Source: an uncultured Ruminiclostridium sp.
Lineage (GTDB): Bacteria > Bacillota > Clostridia > Oscillospirales > Acutalibacteraceae
DNA length: 37,752 nucleotides
Assembly (NCBI GenBank): GCA_902490005.1
Contig: CABUCM010000026.1
Coordinates: 1 to 37,752, forward strand
Reading direction: 5' to 3'
Shown: in pieces, positions 22,252 to 30,880 of the stretch
Layout: every line of letters begins with the position of its first letter
Position numbering within the stretch: position 1 is the first letter of the stretch
Notes under the pieces: generated by a model
The model's database searches: none
What the model was told of the DNA's origin: nothing
The model's input: the letters and a program-made list of their open reading frames with translations, nothing else
Program-made: the position numbers and the translations under genes

Positions 22252-23120
22252 TGAGCGAGGCCCAGTCCATTCAATGGTTTCCAGGACATATGACCAAAAC
22301 CCGCCGAAAGATCCAGGCCAGTTTGAAGCTGGTGGACGCGGTGGCGGAAATCATCGACGCTAGAATCCCTGTCAGCTCCCGAAACCCGGAGCTGCATAAA
22401 ATTATCGAGAATAAACCTAGGATCATCTTGATGAACAAGTGGGACATGGCGGACCCCGCCCAAACCGCTCTCTGGGTATCCTATTACCAGAAGCAGGGCA
22501 TTTTGGCCATCCCGGTGGATTGCAAATCCGGCAAAGGCCTGAACCAGTTCATTCCCAAGGTCCGGGAGCTTTTAAAGGACCGGATCGTCCAATGGGAGCA
22601 AAAGGGCATGGTGAACCGGACCATCCGGGTGATGATTGTGGGCATCCCCAATGTGGGGAAAAGCTCCTTTATCAACCGCATGGCAAAACAGAACCGCGCC
22701 AAGGTGGAGGACAGGCCCGGCGTTACCAGGGGAAACCAATGGTTTACTATCGGCAGTGCCTTTGACCTGCTGGATACTCCCGGCGTGCTGTGGCCGAAAT
22801 TCGACGACCCTAATGTGGGGGAAAAGCTGGCGTTTACCGGCGCGGTAAAGGACCAGATCGTGGATACGGAGCAGCTGGCCTCCCGGTTGCTGGAGGTTCT
22901 TCGGGATGAATATTCCCCTATGCTCACCGTCCGGTACAAGCTTGAAAAATACGATCTATCCCAGTTGAACGGTTACGAACTGCTGGAGCTGGTGGGCCGT
23001 AAGCGGGGCATGTTGGTTTCCGGCGGAGAGATCGACACGGAACGGGCTTCTATTATGGTGCTGGATGAGTTTCGCGGCGCCAAGCTTGGGCGGATTACCC
23101 TGGAACAGGTAAATAGCTGA
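22251..23120 (+). CDS. rbgA: Ribosome biogenesis GTPase RbgA (YlqF)
   Basis: A 289-aa circularly permuted GTPase that acts late in 50S subunit assembly. It starts with the signature IQWFPGHMTKTRRK. The G4 motif NKWD comes before the G1 motif GIPNVGKSS and the G3 motif DTPG, the order diagnostic of permutation. The C-terminal domain (GRKRGMLVSGGEIDTERA) contacts rRNA in the family. It is coupled to lepB by the TAATG overlap and followed by a terminator, then rnhB, as in Bacillus. Confidence 0.96.
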   Translation: MSEAQSIQWFPGHMTKTRRKIQASLKLVDAVAEIIDARIPVSSRNPELHKIIENKPRIILMNKWDMADPAQTALWVSYYQKQGILAIPVDCKSGKGLNQFIPKVRELLKDRIVQWEQKGMVNRTIRVMIVGIPNVGKSSFINRMAKQNRAKVEDRPGVTRGNQWFTIGSAFDLLDTPGVLWPKFDDPNVGEKLAFTGAVKDQIVDTEQLASRLLEVLRDEYSPMLTVRYKLEKYDLSQLNGYELLELVGRKRGMLVSGGEIDTERASIMVLDEFRGAKLGRITLEQVNS

Positions 23121-23130
23121 ATGAAATTGG

Positions 23131-23157
23131 GGGCAGGGAGAAATCCCTGCCCTTTTT
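23131..23157 (+). terminator. Terminator between rbgA and rnhB
   Basis: GGGCAGGGA 23131-23139 pairs with TCCCTGCCC 23144-23152 around a GAAA loop, followed by five T. The next ribosome site begins only a few bases later and no separate promoter is seen, so partial read-through is likely. Confidence 0.85.
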
Positions 23158-23172
23158 GACAGGAGGAATCCC

Positions 23173-24147
23173 ATGGATTGGCTGCTTTATGAAAAGGAAG
23201 CGATGGAAAAGGGGTATACCGCCGTATGCGGCGTGGACGAAGCGGGAAGAGGCCCTTTGGCCGGCTCGGTTTACGCCGCAGCGGTAATCCTGCCCCTGGG
23301 ATTGGAAATCCCAGGGGTGAACGACTCTAAAAAGCTGACGGAAAAGAAACGGGAGGCGCTGTTCCCCGAAATTAAGGAGAAGGCGCTGGCTTACTCCGTT
23401 GCCAGCGCCAGCGAGAAAGAAATCGACGAAATCAACATTTTAAACGCCACCTATCTGGCCATGTCCAGGGCGGTGGAGGGGCTTTCGGTAAAAGCGGATT
23501 ACGCCCTGATCGACGGTAACCGTATGCCCAGGCTGTCCATCCCCGGCGAGACTATCGTCAAAGGGGACGGCCTTTCCATGAGCATTGCCTGCGCCTCCAT
23601 TTTAGCCAAGGTGTCCCGGGACCATGTAATGCTGGAGCTGGATCAAAAATATCCTCAATACCAGTTTGCCAAGCACAAGGGCTACGGCACCAAGCTGCAT
23701 ACGGATCTCATCCGTCAATACGGGCCTTGTGAAATCCACCGGAAAAGCTTTTTAAAAAAGATTTTAGGGGCTGAGGCCCCGGGGCTTACCCAGGCCCAGT
23801 CCATAGGAAAACGGGGGGAACAGGCGGCGGCCGCCTATCTGGAACAGAAGGGCTTCCGTGTTTTGGAACGGAATTTTCACAGCCCTTACGGTGAAGTGGA
23901 CATAATTGCGGAAAACGGCCAATACATTATATTTGTCGAGGTAAAAACCCGGAAGCCCGGATCTATGGTGGAGGGCATAGAAGCGGTGGATGCCGCCAAG
24001 CGGGAAAAGCTGGCGAAAACCGCCCAGCTTTATTTGCAGAAGTCACCCTGCGGCCTTCAGCCTAGGTTCGACGTGATCCAGGTGACGCCTACCGGGGAGA
24101 GCCGATGCCGGATTGAGCAGCTTGCCGGCGCGTTTATTTTGGAGTGA
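23173..24147 (+). CDS. rnhB: Ribonuclease HII fused to YraN (UPF0102) nuclease-like domain
   Basis: A 324-aa fusion in one uninterrupted frame. Residues 1-200 are RNase HII, which cuts RNA in RNA-DNA hybrids: GVDEAGRGP gives D22 and E23, IDGN gives D114, VKGDG gives D132, and ACASILAKVSRD follows. Residues 211-324 are a YraN/UPF0102 domain (IGKRGEQAAAAYLEQKGF, then GEVDIIAENGQYIIFVEVKTRK) with the D...ExK pattern of restriction-endonuclease-like folds. In most bacteria rnhB and yraN are separate but often adjacent genes. AGGAGG stands eight bases before ATG 23173. The fusion suggests the two act on the same nucleic-acid substrate; YraN function is unproven. Confidence 0.95.
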   Translation: MDWLLYEKEAMEKGYTAVCGVDEAGRGPLAGSVYAAAVILPLGLEIPGVNDSKKLTEKKREALFPEIKEKALAYSVASASEKEIDEINILNATYLAMSRAVEGLSVKADYALIDGNRMPRLSIPGETIVKGDGLSMSIACASILAKVSRDHVMLELDQKYPQYQFAKHKGYGTKLHTDLIRQYGPCEIHRKSFLKKILGAEAPGLTQAQSIGKRGEQAAAAYLEQKGFRVLERNFHSPYGEVDIIAENGQYIIFVEVKTRKPGSMVEGIEAVDAAKREKLAKTAQLYLQKSPCGLQPRFDVIQVTPTGESRCRIEQLAGAFILE

Positions 24148-24245
24148 CAGCCTGGCAAGCCAGGGGAGAAAAATGCCCGCTTTTTGACAACATGCGGCCG
24201 TTATTGACAGAACGCCGGAGGGAACCCGGCGGAAGGGAGCCTGTT

Positions 24246-25115
24246 ATGAAGCTTTTTGATTTACACTGCGATTCCCTTTACCGGGGGTATACGGAAAACC
24301 AGCCTTTGGAGGAAAATTTATTTCATTTAGATTTAAAAAGAGGATCCATGTTTGACCGATGGAGCCAATGCTTCGCCGTATGGATTCCAGACGAGCTGCG
24401 GGGAGAGGACGCCATGGCCTTGTTCGACGGCTGTTACGAAAAATACAGCAGGGAATTAAGACCCAAAGCGTCGGAACGATTTTCTCCCATCTTAACGGTG
24501 GAGGGCGGCGCCGTGCTGGGCGGCGATTTAAAGAACCTGCAAAAGCTCAAGAAATGCGGCGTGAAAATGATGACCCTAACCTGGAACGGGGAAAACGAGT
24601 TGGGGGGCGGCGCTTCTACCGCGCGGGGTATTACTCCCTTTGGGAAAGAGGCGGTGAAAGCCATGGAAGAATTGTCCATCGCCGTGGATGTTTCCCACGC
24701 CAGCGACGCTTTGTTTTATGATGTGGCGACGCTGGCGCGAAAGCCCATGGTGGCCTCCCATTCCAACGCGAGAGCGGTGTGCCCTCATCCCAGGAACCTT
24801 ACCGACGGGCAATTCCAGACCATCCGGGATCAAGGCGGCCTGGTGGGCTTAAATTTCTGCGTCCATTTTTTGAAAGAGGATTCCGACGCCCACTTTGAGG
24901 ACCTTTTGCGCCACGCGGATCATTTTTGGTCCTTAGGCGGGGAAACTACCCTATGCCTGGGCTCCGATTATGACGGCACCGATGTGCCGCCGGAGCTGGA
25001 CGGCATTGAAAAAATGGAGGGTTTCTACGAGCTTTTTTTAAAACATAATTACAAGGAAAGCCTGGTAAACTCCTTGTTTTTTGATAATGCCTCTAAATTT
25101 TTTGATACGCTTTGA
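24246..25115 (+). CDS. Membrane dipeptidase-family (M19) metallopeptidase
   Basis: A 289-aa protein of the renal dipeptidase family. The N-terminal zinc motif is LFDLHCDS (H7, D9). Further motifs are ILTVEGG, VDVSHASDALFYDV, MVASHSNARAVCPHPRNLTD and LGSDYDGTD, which supply the remaining ligands in the family. Such enzymes split dipeptides, including some with D-amino acids. The frame is open back to 24144, but ATG 24246, with a GGGAG site, matches the family start. No signal peptide is seen, so it is probably cytoplasmic in spite of the family name. Confidence 0.92.
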   Translation: MKLFDLHCDSLYRGYTENQPLEENLFHLDLKRGSMFDRWSQCFAVWIPDELRGEDAMALFDGCYEKYSRELRPKASERFSPILTVEGGAVLGGDLKNLQKLKKCGVKMMTLTWNGENELGGGASTARGITPFGKEAVKAMEELSIAVDVSHASDALFYDVATLARKPMVASHSNARAVCPHPRNLTDGQFQTIRDQGGLVGLNFCVHFLKEDSDAHFEDLLRHADHFWSLGGETTLCLGSDYDGTDVPPELDGIEKMEGFYELFLKHNYKESLVNSLFFDNASKFFDTL

Positions 25116-25140
25116 CAGCGGTCCCTTTGTGGTATAGAAT
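25112..25140 (+). promoter_or_regulatory. Sigma-A promoter of thrC
   Basis: A consensus TTGACA at 25112-25117 overlaps the stop codon of the dipeptidase gene; after 17 bases comes TAGAAT at 25135-25140. The leader is only about 50 bases, too short for a T-box. Confidence 0.75.
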
Positions 25141-25193
25141 AAGGCTATCAGAGAAGAACAAACCTCATAAAAATAGATGAAAGAGGGAAAACA

Positions 25194-26705
25194 ATGAACT
25201 ACAATAGTACGAGAAACCGTTCCGTTTCCGTATCCGCCGCCCAGGCCATCGCTCAGGGCATTTCCAAAGACGGCGGCCTGTTTGTGCCGGAAAATCTGCC
25301 CCAATATTCCTATGCGGATTTGTGCGCGCTAAAGGAAATGACCTATCAGGGCCGGGCACAGAAAATTCTTTCTGATTTTCTCACTGATTTCACCCAGGAG
25401 GAAATCGAGGAAAGCGTGAGGGGCGCTTACAGCCCGGAAAAATTCGGCGGGGACCATCCGGCGCCGCTGGCCCTTCAGCAAAACGGCGAAAAAAACATGT
25501 ATGTGCTGGAGCTGTGGCACGGCCCTACCTGCGCTTTTAAGGATATGGCCTTGCAAATCCTGCCCCATCTGCTGACCAAGTCTATGGGTAAGGTCAGCGG
25601 CGGAAAAAAGGCTGTGATTTTGGTGGCCACCTCCGGGGATACCGGAAAAGCCGCCTTGGAGGGCTTTAAGGATGTCGAGGGCACGGAGATCATGGTGTTT
25701 TATCCCCAGGATGGGGTCAGCCCCATGCAGGAACGCCAGATGAACACCCAGGAGGGCGCCAATGTCCATGTGTGTGCCATTCAGGGGAATTTTGACGACG
25801 CCCAGACCGGTGTAAAAAAGATTTTCACCGATCCTGTTTGCAATCAAAAGCTGGCGGAGCATAACATGATGTTCTCCAGCGCCAACTCCATCAACTGGGG
25901 CCGGCTGCTGCCCCAGATCGTTTATTATTTTTCCGCTTACTGCGACTTGATGGGGACCGGGGAAATGGATTATGAGGGCGAGAAAATCAACATCGTGGTG
26001 CCTACCGGAAACTTCGGCAATATCCTGGCGGCTTATTACGCCATGAAAATGGGTCTGCCGGTGAACAAGCTGATCTGCGCCTCTAACGAAAACAATGTGC
26101 TTACCGATTTTATTAAAACCGGCGTTTACAATAAAAACCGACCATTCCATACCACCTGTTCTCCTTCCATGGACATCTTGGTGTCCAGCAACCTGGAACG
26201 CCTGCTGTATGATATGACCGACGGAAACGACGCCCTGGTGGCCTCTTGGATGAAGAGCCTGAACGATACCGGGACCTATACGGTGAATGCCCAGGTAAAA
26301 TCAAAAATGGACGACCTGTTCTATGGCGGCTGCTGTGACGACCAGGGAACGAAGGCGTCGATTAAAGAAATGTTCGAAACGGAAAATTATCTCATCGACA
26401 CCCACACCGCCGTGGCGGTGAACGTTTACCAGCAGTATCTTCGGGAGACCGGCGACCGTGAAACCCCAGCCATCATCGCTTCTACCGCCAGCCCCTACAA
26501 ATTTGCCGCCAGCGTACTGGAGGCGTTGACCGGGGAAAAGAGCGGGGGAAGCGAGTTCGACAAGGTGGCGGAGCTTTCCGCTTTGACGGGAACCCAGATC
26601 CCCGCGGCGATTGCCGAGTTGCAGCAAAAGCCCCTGCGGTTCGCTGAGATCTGCAATATCCCCGGCATGGAGATGGCGGTGCTGGGTACCCTGGGGATCC
26701 GGTAA
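25194..26705 (+). CDS. thrC: Threonine synthase
   Basis: A 503-aa PLP enzyme that converts O-phosphohomoserine to threonine. The N-terminus NYNSTRNRSVSVSAAQAIAQGISKDGGLFVPE is typical of the longer thrC class. The PLP lysine is K116 in HGPTCAFKDMALQ; VATSGDTGKAALEGF and VPTGNFGNILAAYYA bind phosphate and cofactor. AAAGAGGGAAA precedes ATG 25194. The next gene begins three bases after the stop, so both share the promoter at 25112. Confidence 0.97.
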   Translation: MNYNSTRNRSVSVSAAQAIAQGISKDGGLFVPENLPQYSYADLCALKEMTYQGRAQKILSDFLTDFTQEEIEESVRGAYSPEKFGGDHPAPLALQQNGEKNMYVLELWHGPTCAFKDMALQILPHLLTKSMGKVSGGKKAVILVATSGDTGKAALEGFKDVEGTEIMVFYPQDGVSPMQERQMNTQEGANVHVCAIQGNFDDAQTGVKKIFTDPVCNQKLAEHNMMFSSANSINWGRLLPQIVYYFSAYCDLMGTGEMDYEGEKINIVVPTGNFGNILAAYYAMKMGLPVNKLICASNENNVLTDFIKTGVYNKNRPFHTTCSPSMDILVSSNLERLLYDMTDGNDALVASWMKSLNDTGTYTVNAQVKSKMDDLFYGGCCDDQGTKASIKEMFETENYLIDTHTAVAVNVYQQYLRETGDRETPAIIASTASPYKFAASVLEALTGEKSGGSEFDKVAELSALTGTQIPAAIAELQQKPLRFAEICNIPGMEMAVLGTLGIR

Positions 26706-26708
26706 GAT

Positions 26709-27395
26709 ATGGCGCTGTTTGGAATTTCCGACCTTCATTTGTCCTTGGGATGTGACAAGCCGATGGATGTGTTTTCCGGCTGGCAGGATTATGTATCCCG
26801 TCTGGAAAAAAATTGGCGGGCCGTGGTCACGGACCAGGACACGGTGGTGATCGGCGGGGATATTTCCTGGGCGTTAAAGCTGGAGGAAACCGAGGCGGAC
26901 TTTGCCTTCCTTCACAGCCTGCCGGGGAAAAAGCTGTTTCTCAAGGGCAACCACGACCTGTGGTGGTCCACCGCCCGAAAGCTTCACAACTGGTTTTCGG
27001 AAAAAGGCTTTTCCACGCTGGACATCGTCTTTAATTCCGCGGTTCCCGTGGGGAACCGGTGCGTCTGCGGCACTAGGGGATGGTTCTATGACGCGGAATC
27101 CGACCAGGATAAAAAGGTGCTGAACCGGGAGGTAGGCAGGCTGACCGCTTCTATCGAGGCGGCGCGGAAAACCGGGCTTGAGCCGGTGGTGTTCCTTCAC
27201 TATCCCCCGGTGTACCATGACCAGGTGTGTGTGGAAATCATGGATGTATTAAAGAAATATGGGATTTCAAGGTGCTATTACGGGCATATCCACGGCAATG
27301 GCGCGAGGTACGCCGCTATCGGCGAATTTGAGGGCGTTCAGCTGCAGTTAATCGCCTGCGACTACACTGGCTTTCGGCCGGTGCTGATTCGTTAA
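26709..27395 (+). CDS. Metallophosphoesterase
   Basis: A 228-aa calcineurin-like phosphoesterase with the full set of metal motifs: SDLHL (D8, H10), VVIGGDISW, LKGNHDLWW, FLHYPP and YYGHIHGNG. Two metal ions are expected in the active site. The substrate cannot be told from sequence; relatives include nucleotide and phosphoester hydrolases of unknown role. The gene is tightly linked to thrC (three-base gap), which may be only transcriptional convenience. Confidence 0.92.
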   Translation: MALFGISDLHLSLGCDKPMDVFSGWQDYVSRLEKNWRAVVTDQDTVVIGGDISWALKLEETEADFAFLHSLPGKKLFLKGNHDLWWSTARKLHNWFSEKGFSTLDIVFNSAVPVGNRCVCGTRGWFYDAESDQDKKVLNREVGRLTASIEAARKTGLEPVVFLHYPPVYHDQVCVEIMDVLKKYGISRCYYGHIHGNGARYAAIGEFEGVQLQLIACDYTGFRPVLIR

Positions 27396-27435
27396 AATTT
27401 ATTTTTAGAAATAGGTGGAATAAATAGATTAACTG

Positions 27436-27444
27436 TGCTATAAT
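27436..27444 (+). promoter_or_regulatory. Extended -10 promoter of tig
   Basis: TGCTATAAT carries a TGn extension and a perfect -10; the -35 region (TGGAAT near 27416) is poor. It lies 40 bases before the tig start. Confidence 0.6.
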
Positions 27445-27483
27445 TATTTAGATATTTTGCAATTTTGCAGGAGGATGACTAAA

Positions 27484-28773
27484 ATGAGTCTTAAATCACA
27501 AAACAAAATTGATACCAATCGTGTTGAATTAGAGGTCGTGGTAGATGCCGATACCTTTGAAAAGGGTTTAGCCGCCGCGTTTAAGAAGCAGAGCAAAAAT
27601 ATTGCGATCCCCGGATTCCGCAAGGGCAAGGCGCCCCGCTCTTTTGTTGAGAAGTATTACGGCAAGGAAGTTTTTTATGAGGATGCGGTAAACGCGCTGT
27701 ACCCTGACGCCCTGGATGAGGCCATTAAGGAAGCCGGCCTAGACGTGATTCAGGACAAAATTGATTTTGATGTGAAAGAGGTTGGCCCTCAGGGCTTTAC
27801 CTTTACCGCCGCTTTGACCACAAAGCCCGAAGTGTCTATTGAGAACTATAAGGGCGTCGAGGCTGTGAAGAAGTCCGCTGAGGTTACCGACGAGGATATC
27901 GACGAGGAAATCAAGAAGGTGCAGGAGCGCAACTCCAGAATGGTAACCGTTGAGGACCGCGAGGCGCAGAACGACGACGTCGCCGTGATTGATTTCGAGG
28001 GTTTCCTGGACGGCGAGCCTTTTGAGGGAGGCAAGGGCGAAAACTACAGCCTGACTTTGGGCAGCGGCCAGTTTATCCCAGGCTTTGAGGAGCAGATTGT
28101 GGGACATAAGACCGGCGACGAGTTCGACGTAAACGTCACTTTCCCAGAGGATTACCAGGCGGAAGAGCTGAAAGGCAAGGCTACCGTCTTTAAGTGCAAG
28201 CTTCACGAGATCAAGATGAAAGAACTGCCTGAGGTTGATGACGAGTTTGTCAAAGACGTGAGCGAATTTGACACTCTGGACGATTATAAAGCCGACTTGA
28301 AGAAAAAGCTGGCCGAGAACAAAGAAAAAGAAGCCACCGACGATCTGGAAAACCAGCTGATCGACAAGCTGGTGGAACTGGTCCAGGGCGAAATCCCGGA
28401 GGCTATGTATGAGAACAAGGTTGCCGACAGCATCCGGGAGTTTGGCTATCGCCTCCAGTCTCAGGGCTTGAATCTGGATACCTATATGAAATATACCGGC
28501 ATGAACGCGGATCAGATGAAGGAAGGCTTCCGTCCCCAGGCGGAGCGTCAGGTGAAGCTGCGCCTGGCTCTGGAAAAAATCGCCGAGTTAGAGGGCCTGA
28601 AGGCTGTCGAGGAGGATCTGGATCAGGAATATCAGAAGATCGCCGAGCAGTATAAAATGGAAGCCGACAAGATTAAAGAGCTGATCCCCGCCGCGGAGCT
28701 GGAGAAGGATATTTGCGTGGAGAAGGCTATTAATTTGGTGCGGGATAACGCAAATATTAAGGATGCTGAATAA
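27484..28773 (+). CDS. tig: Trigger factor, ribosome-associated chaperone
   Basis: A 429-aa trigger factor. The N-terminal ribosome-binding domain carries the signature IPGFRKGKAPRSFVEKYYG; the FKBP-type prolyl isomerase domain (about 165-250) includes DDVAVIDFEGFLDGEPFEGG and GSGQFIPGFEEQI; the C-terminal domain is helical and charged. It binds near L23 at the exit tunnel and shields nascent chains. ATG 27484 is chosen because AGGAGG at 27469-27474 is nine bases upstream; the ATG at 27475 abuts the ribosome site. It heads the proteostasis block with clpP, clpX and lon. Confidence 0.97.
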   Translation: MSLKSQNKIDTNRVELEVVVDADTFEKGLAAAFKKQSKNIAIPGFRKGKAPRSFVEKYYGKEVFYEDAVNALYPDALDEAIKEAGLDVIQDKIDFDVKEVGPQGFTFTAALTTKPEVSIENYKGVEAVKKSAEVTDEDIDEEIKKVQERNSRMVTVEDREAQNDDVAVIDFEGFLDGEPFEGGKGENYSLTLGSGQFIPGFEEQIVGHKTGDEFDVNVTFPEDYQAEELKGKATVFKCKLHEIKMKELPEVDDEFVKDVSEFDTLDDYKADLKKKLAENKEKEATDDLENQLIDKLVELVQGEIPEAMYENKVADSIREFGYRLQSQGLNLDTYMKYTGMNADQMKEGFRPQAERQVKLRLALEKIAELEGLKAVEEDLDQEYQKIAEQYKMEADKIKELIPAAELEKDICVEKAINLVRDNANIKDAE

Positions 28774-28826
28774 TCAGCGGCGCTTTTGTTCATATTTACA
28801 AAGAGAGTAGTTGGAGGTGTGCTGTG

Positions 28827-29432
28827 ATGAATCAGTTCAATACGCCTAACATGAGCCTGGTTCCCTATGTTGTGGAGCAGACCAGCAGGGGCGAACGCAG
28901 TTATGATATTTTTTCCAGGCTTCTGAATGACAGAATTGTGATGCTGGCGGAAGAAGTCAACGATACCAGCGCCAGTCTGGTAGTGGCTCAGCTGTTATAT
29001 TTGGAGGGACAGGATCCCACCAAGGATATCAGCCTGTATATCAACAGCCCGGGCGGTTCCGTCACGGCGGGCATGTCCATCTATGATACGATGCAGTATA
29101 TCAAGTGCGACGTTTCCACTATCTGTATGGGAATGGCCGCTAGCATGGGCGCGTTTTTGCTGGCCGCCGGCACAAAGGGCAAGCGCCTTGCGTTGCCCAA
29201 CAGCGATATTATGATCCATCAGCCCAGCGGCGGCGCCCAGGGACAGGCGACGGACATTTTGATTCACGCGAATCACATTGCCCGCACCAAGAAAAAATTA
29301 AACGAGATCCTGGCGGAAAGAACCGGCCAGCCCCTGGAAGTGATCGAGCGGGATACGGAGCGGGATAACTTTATGACCGCCCAGGAAGCCGCTGATTACG
29401 GCCTGGTGGATAAAGTGATCTATAAACGATAG
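28827..29432 (+). CDS. clpP: ATP-dependent Clp protease proteolytic subunit
   Basis: A 201-aa serine protease subunit forming the 14-mer ClpP chamber. The catalytic triad is S106 (AASMGAF), H131 (MIHQPSGG) and D180 (TERDNFM), with spacings of 25 and 49 as in other ClpP proteins. GGAGG at 28813-28817 suits ATG 28827; GTG 28824, three bases earlier, is an alternative. The gene is 13 bases upstream of its ATPase partner clpX. No CtsR-type repeats are visible in front of it. Confidence 0.97.
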   Translation: MNQFNTPNMSLVPYVVEQTSRGERSYDIFSRLLNDRIVMLAEEVNDTSASLVVAQLLYLEGQDPTKDISLYINSPGGSVTAGMSIYDTMQYIKCDVSTICMGMAASMGAFLLAAGTKGKRLALPNSDIMIHQPSGGAQGQATDILIHANHIARTKKKLNEILAERTGQPLEVIERDTERDNFMTAQEAADYGLVDKVIYKR

Positions 29433-29445
29433 GATTGGTGATGTC

Positions 29446-30765
29446 ATGTCAATTAGCGACGAAAGCAAAGACAGGCAGATCTGCTGTTCATTTTGCGGCA
29501 AGCCGCAGGAGCAGGCCCGCAGATTAATCGCCGGTCCCGGCGTTTATATCTGTGACGAGTGCATTGAGCTTTGCATGTCGATTTTAGAAGATGAAGCGGA
29601 TTTTCAGGAGCGTTCCGCCAATTATCACAACAACGGTGAAACCGTGCTTCTAAAGCCCGATGAGATCAAAGCCAAGCTGGATGAGTATGTGATCGGCCAG
29701 GAAAAAGCTAAAATCGCTTTATCCGTGGCGGTGTACAATCACTATAAGCGTATCTATTTTGGCAGCGACGACGTGGAAATCAACAAAAGCAACGTGCTTT
29801 TGCTGGGCCCCACCGGCGTCGGAAAAACTTTATTAGCCCAAACCTTAGCAAAAATTTTAGACGTCCCCTTTGCCATTGCCGACGCCACAACCCTGACGGA
29901 GGCCGGCTATGTGGGCGAGGATGTGGAAAATATTCTGCTGCGCCTGATCCAGGCCGCTGACTTTGACGTGGAACGGGCGGAGCGGGGCATCATCTATGTG
30001 GATGAGATCGATAAGATCGCCCGAAAGTCGGAAAACCCGTCTATTACGAGAGACGTTTCCGGCGAAGGTGTTCAGCAGGCCCTGCTGAAGATCCTGGAGG
30101 GCACGGTTTCCAACGTGCCGCCCCAGGGAGGAAGAAAACATCCCCAGCAGGAGTTTATTCAAATCGATACCTCCAATATTCTTTTTATCTGCGGCGGCGC
30201 TTTCGACGGCCTGGAAAAGGTTGTGGAGAAGCGCACCGGCTCCTCTTCTTTAGGCTTTGGAGCCCAGGTCCGCTCGAAAAAGGAACTGGATACCACCAAG
30301 TGGATGGGGGAAGTCGTCCCTCACGATTTGGTGAAATACGGCTTGATCCCGGAGCTGGTAGGCAGACTGCCGGTGATCACCGCGTTGGATGGATTGGATA
30401 AAGAAGCCTTGGTCCGCATTTTGACCGAACCAAAGAATTCTATTTTGAAGCAGTATAAAAAGCTGTTCGCTTTGGATAAGGTGGAACTGGATTTCGATAA
30501 ATCCGCGTTGGAAGCGGTGGCGCAGAAGGCCATCGACCGCCGTACCGGCGCCAGAGGCCTGCGGTCTATCATGGAAGAAACGCTTACCGACCTGATGTAT
30601 AAGGTTCCCTCGGATTATTCTGTGGAAAAGGTGATCGTGGACGGCGAAACGGTGACAAACGGCAAAGAGGCCAAATTGGTTCATAATCCAGACAGGAAGC
30701 CTGTTGCCATTACTATCAGTGAAACCAAGAAGGCTCCGAACCGGAGAAAATATTCCGCGTCATAA
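29446..30765 (+). CDS. clpX: ClpX ATPase subunit of ClpXP
   Basis: A 439-aa AAA+ unfoldase. The N-terminal zinc-binding domain has CSFCGK and YICDECIELC. Walker A is GPTGVGKT (121-128, K127) and Walker B is IIYVDEIDKI; the pore and sensor regions follow, with GARGLRSIMEE near the C-terminus. It selects tagged substrates and threads them into ClpP, encoded immediately upstream. A ribosome-site-like GGATTGGTGATG stretch precedes ATG 29446. Confidence 0.98.
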   Translation: MSISDESKDRQICCSFCGKPQEQARRLIAGPGVYICDECIELCMSILEDEADFQERSANYHNNGETVLLKPDEIKAKLDEYVIGQEKAKIALSVAVYNHYKRIYFGSDDVEINKSNVLLLGPTGVGKTLLAQTLAKILDVPFAIADATTLTEAGYVGEDVENILLRLIQAADFDVERAERGIIYVDEIDKIARKSENPSITRDVSGEGVQQALLKILEGTVSNVPPQGGRKHPQQEFIQIDTSNILFICGGAFDGLEKVVEKRTGSSSLGFGAQVRSKKELDTTKWMGEVVPHDLVKYGLIPELVGRLPVITALDGLDKEALVRILTEPKNSILKQYKKLFALDKVELDFDKSALEAVAQKAIDRRTGARGLRSIMEETLTDLMYKVPSDYSVEKVIVDGETVTNGKEAKLVHNPDRKPVAITISETKKAPNRRKYSAS

Positions 30766-30780
30766 TTAAGGTTTTTATTT

Positions 30781-30852
30781 GGGCTGCGACATCGTCGTCG
30801 GGCAGGCTTTAAGCCGTGCTCCAGACGTTTGCAGCCCTTTGCGTTTTTATTG
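30781..30852 (+). terminator. Hairpin with T run between clpX and lon
   Basis: GGGCTGC at 30781-30787 pairs with GCAGCCC at 30831-30837, enclosing a second small stem (GGCTT/AAGCC near 30805-30815). A TTTGCGTTTTTATT tail follows. The layout fits a terminator or an attenuator in front of lon. The long loop lowers confidence. Confidence 0.5.
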
Positions 30853-30880
30853 AAATTCTCAATTGGAGAGAGGAGTTACT

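Noticed and set aside
24144..24245. Extension of the dipeptidase gene back to GTG 24144
   Set aside because: It overlaps the rnhB-yraN stop, gives non-family sequence and lacks a ribosome site; ATG 24246 fits both family and site.
25116..25193. T-box or threonine-responsive leader before thrC
   Set aside because: Only about 50 bases separate the promoter from the start codon, and no terminator/antiterminator pair is visible.
28774..28826. CtsR or CIRCE heat-shock operator before clpP
   Set aside because: The short gap shows neither the direct heptad repeats of CtsR nor the long CIRCE palindrome.
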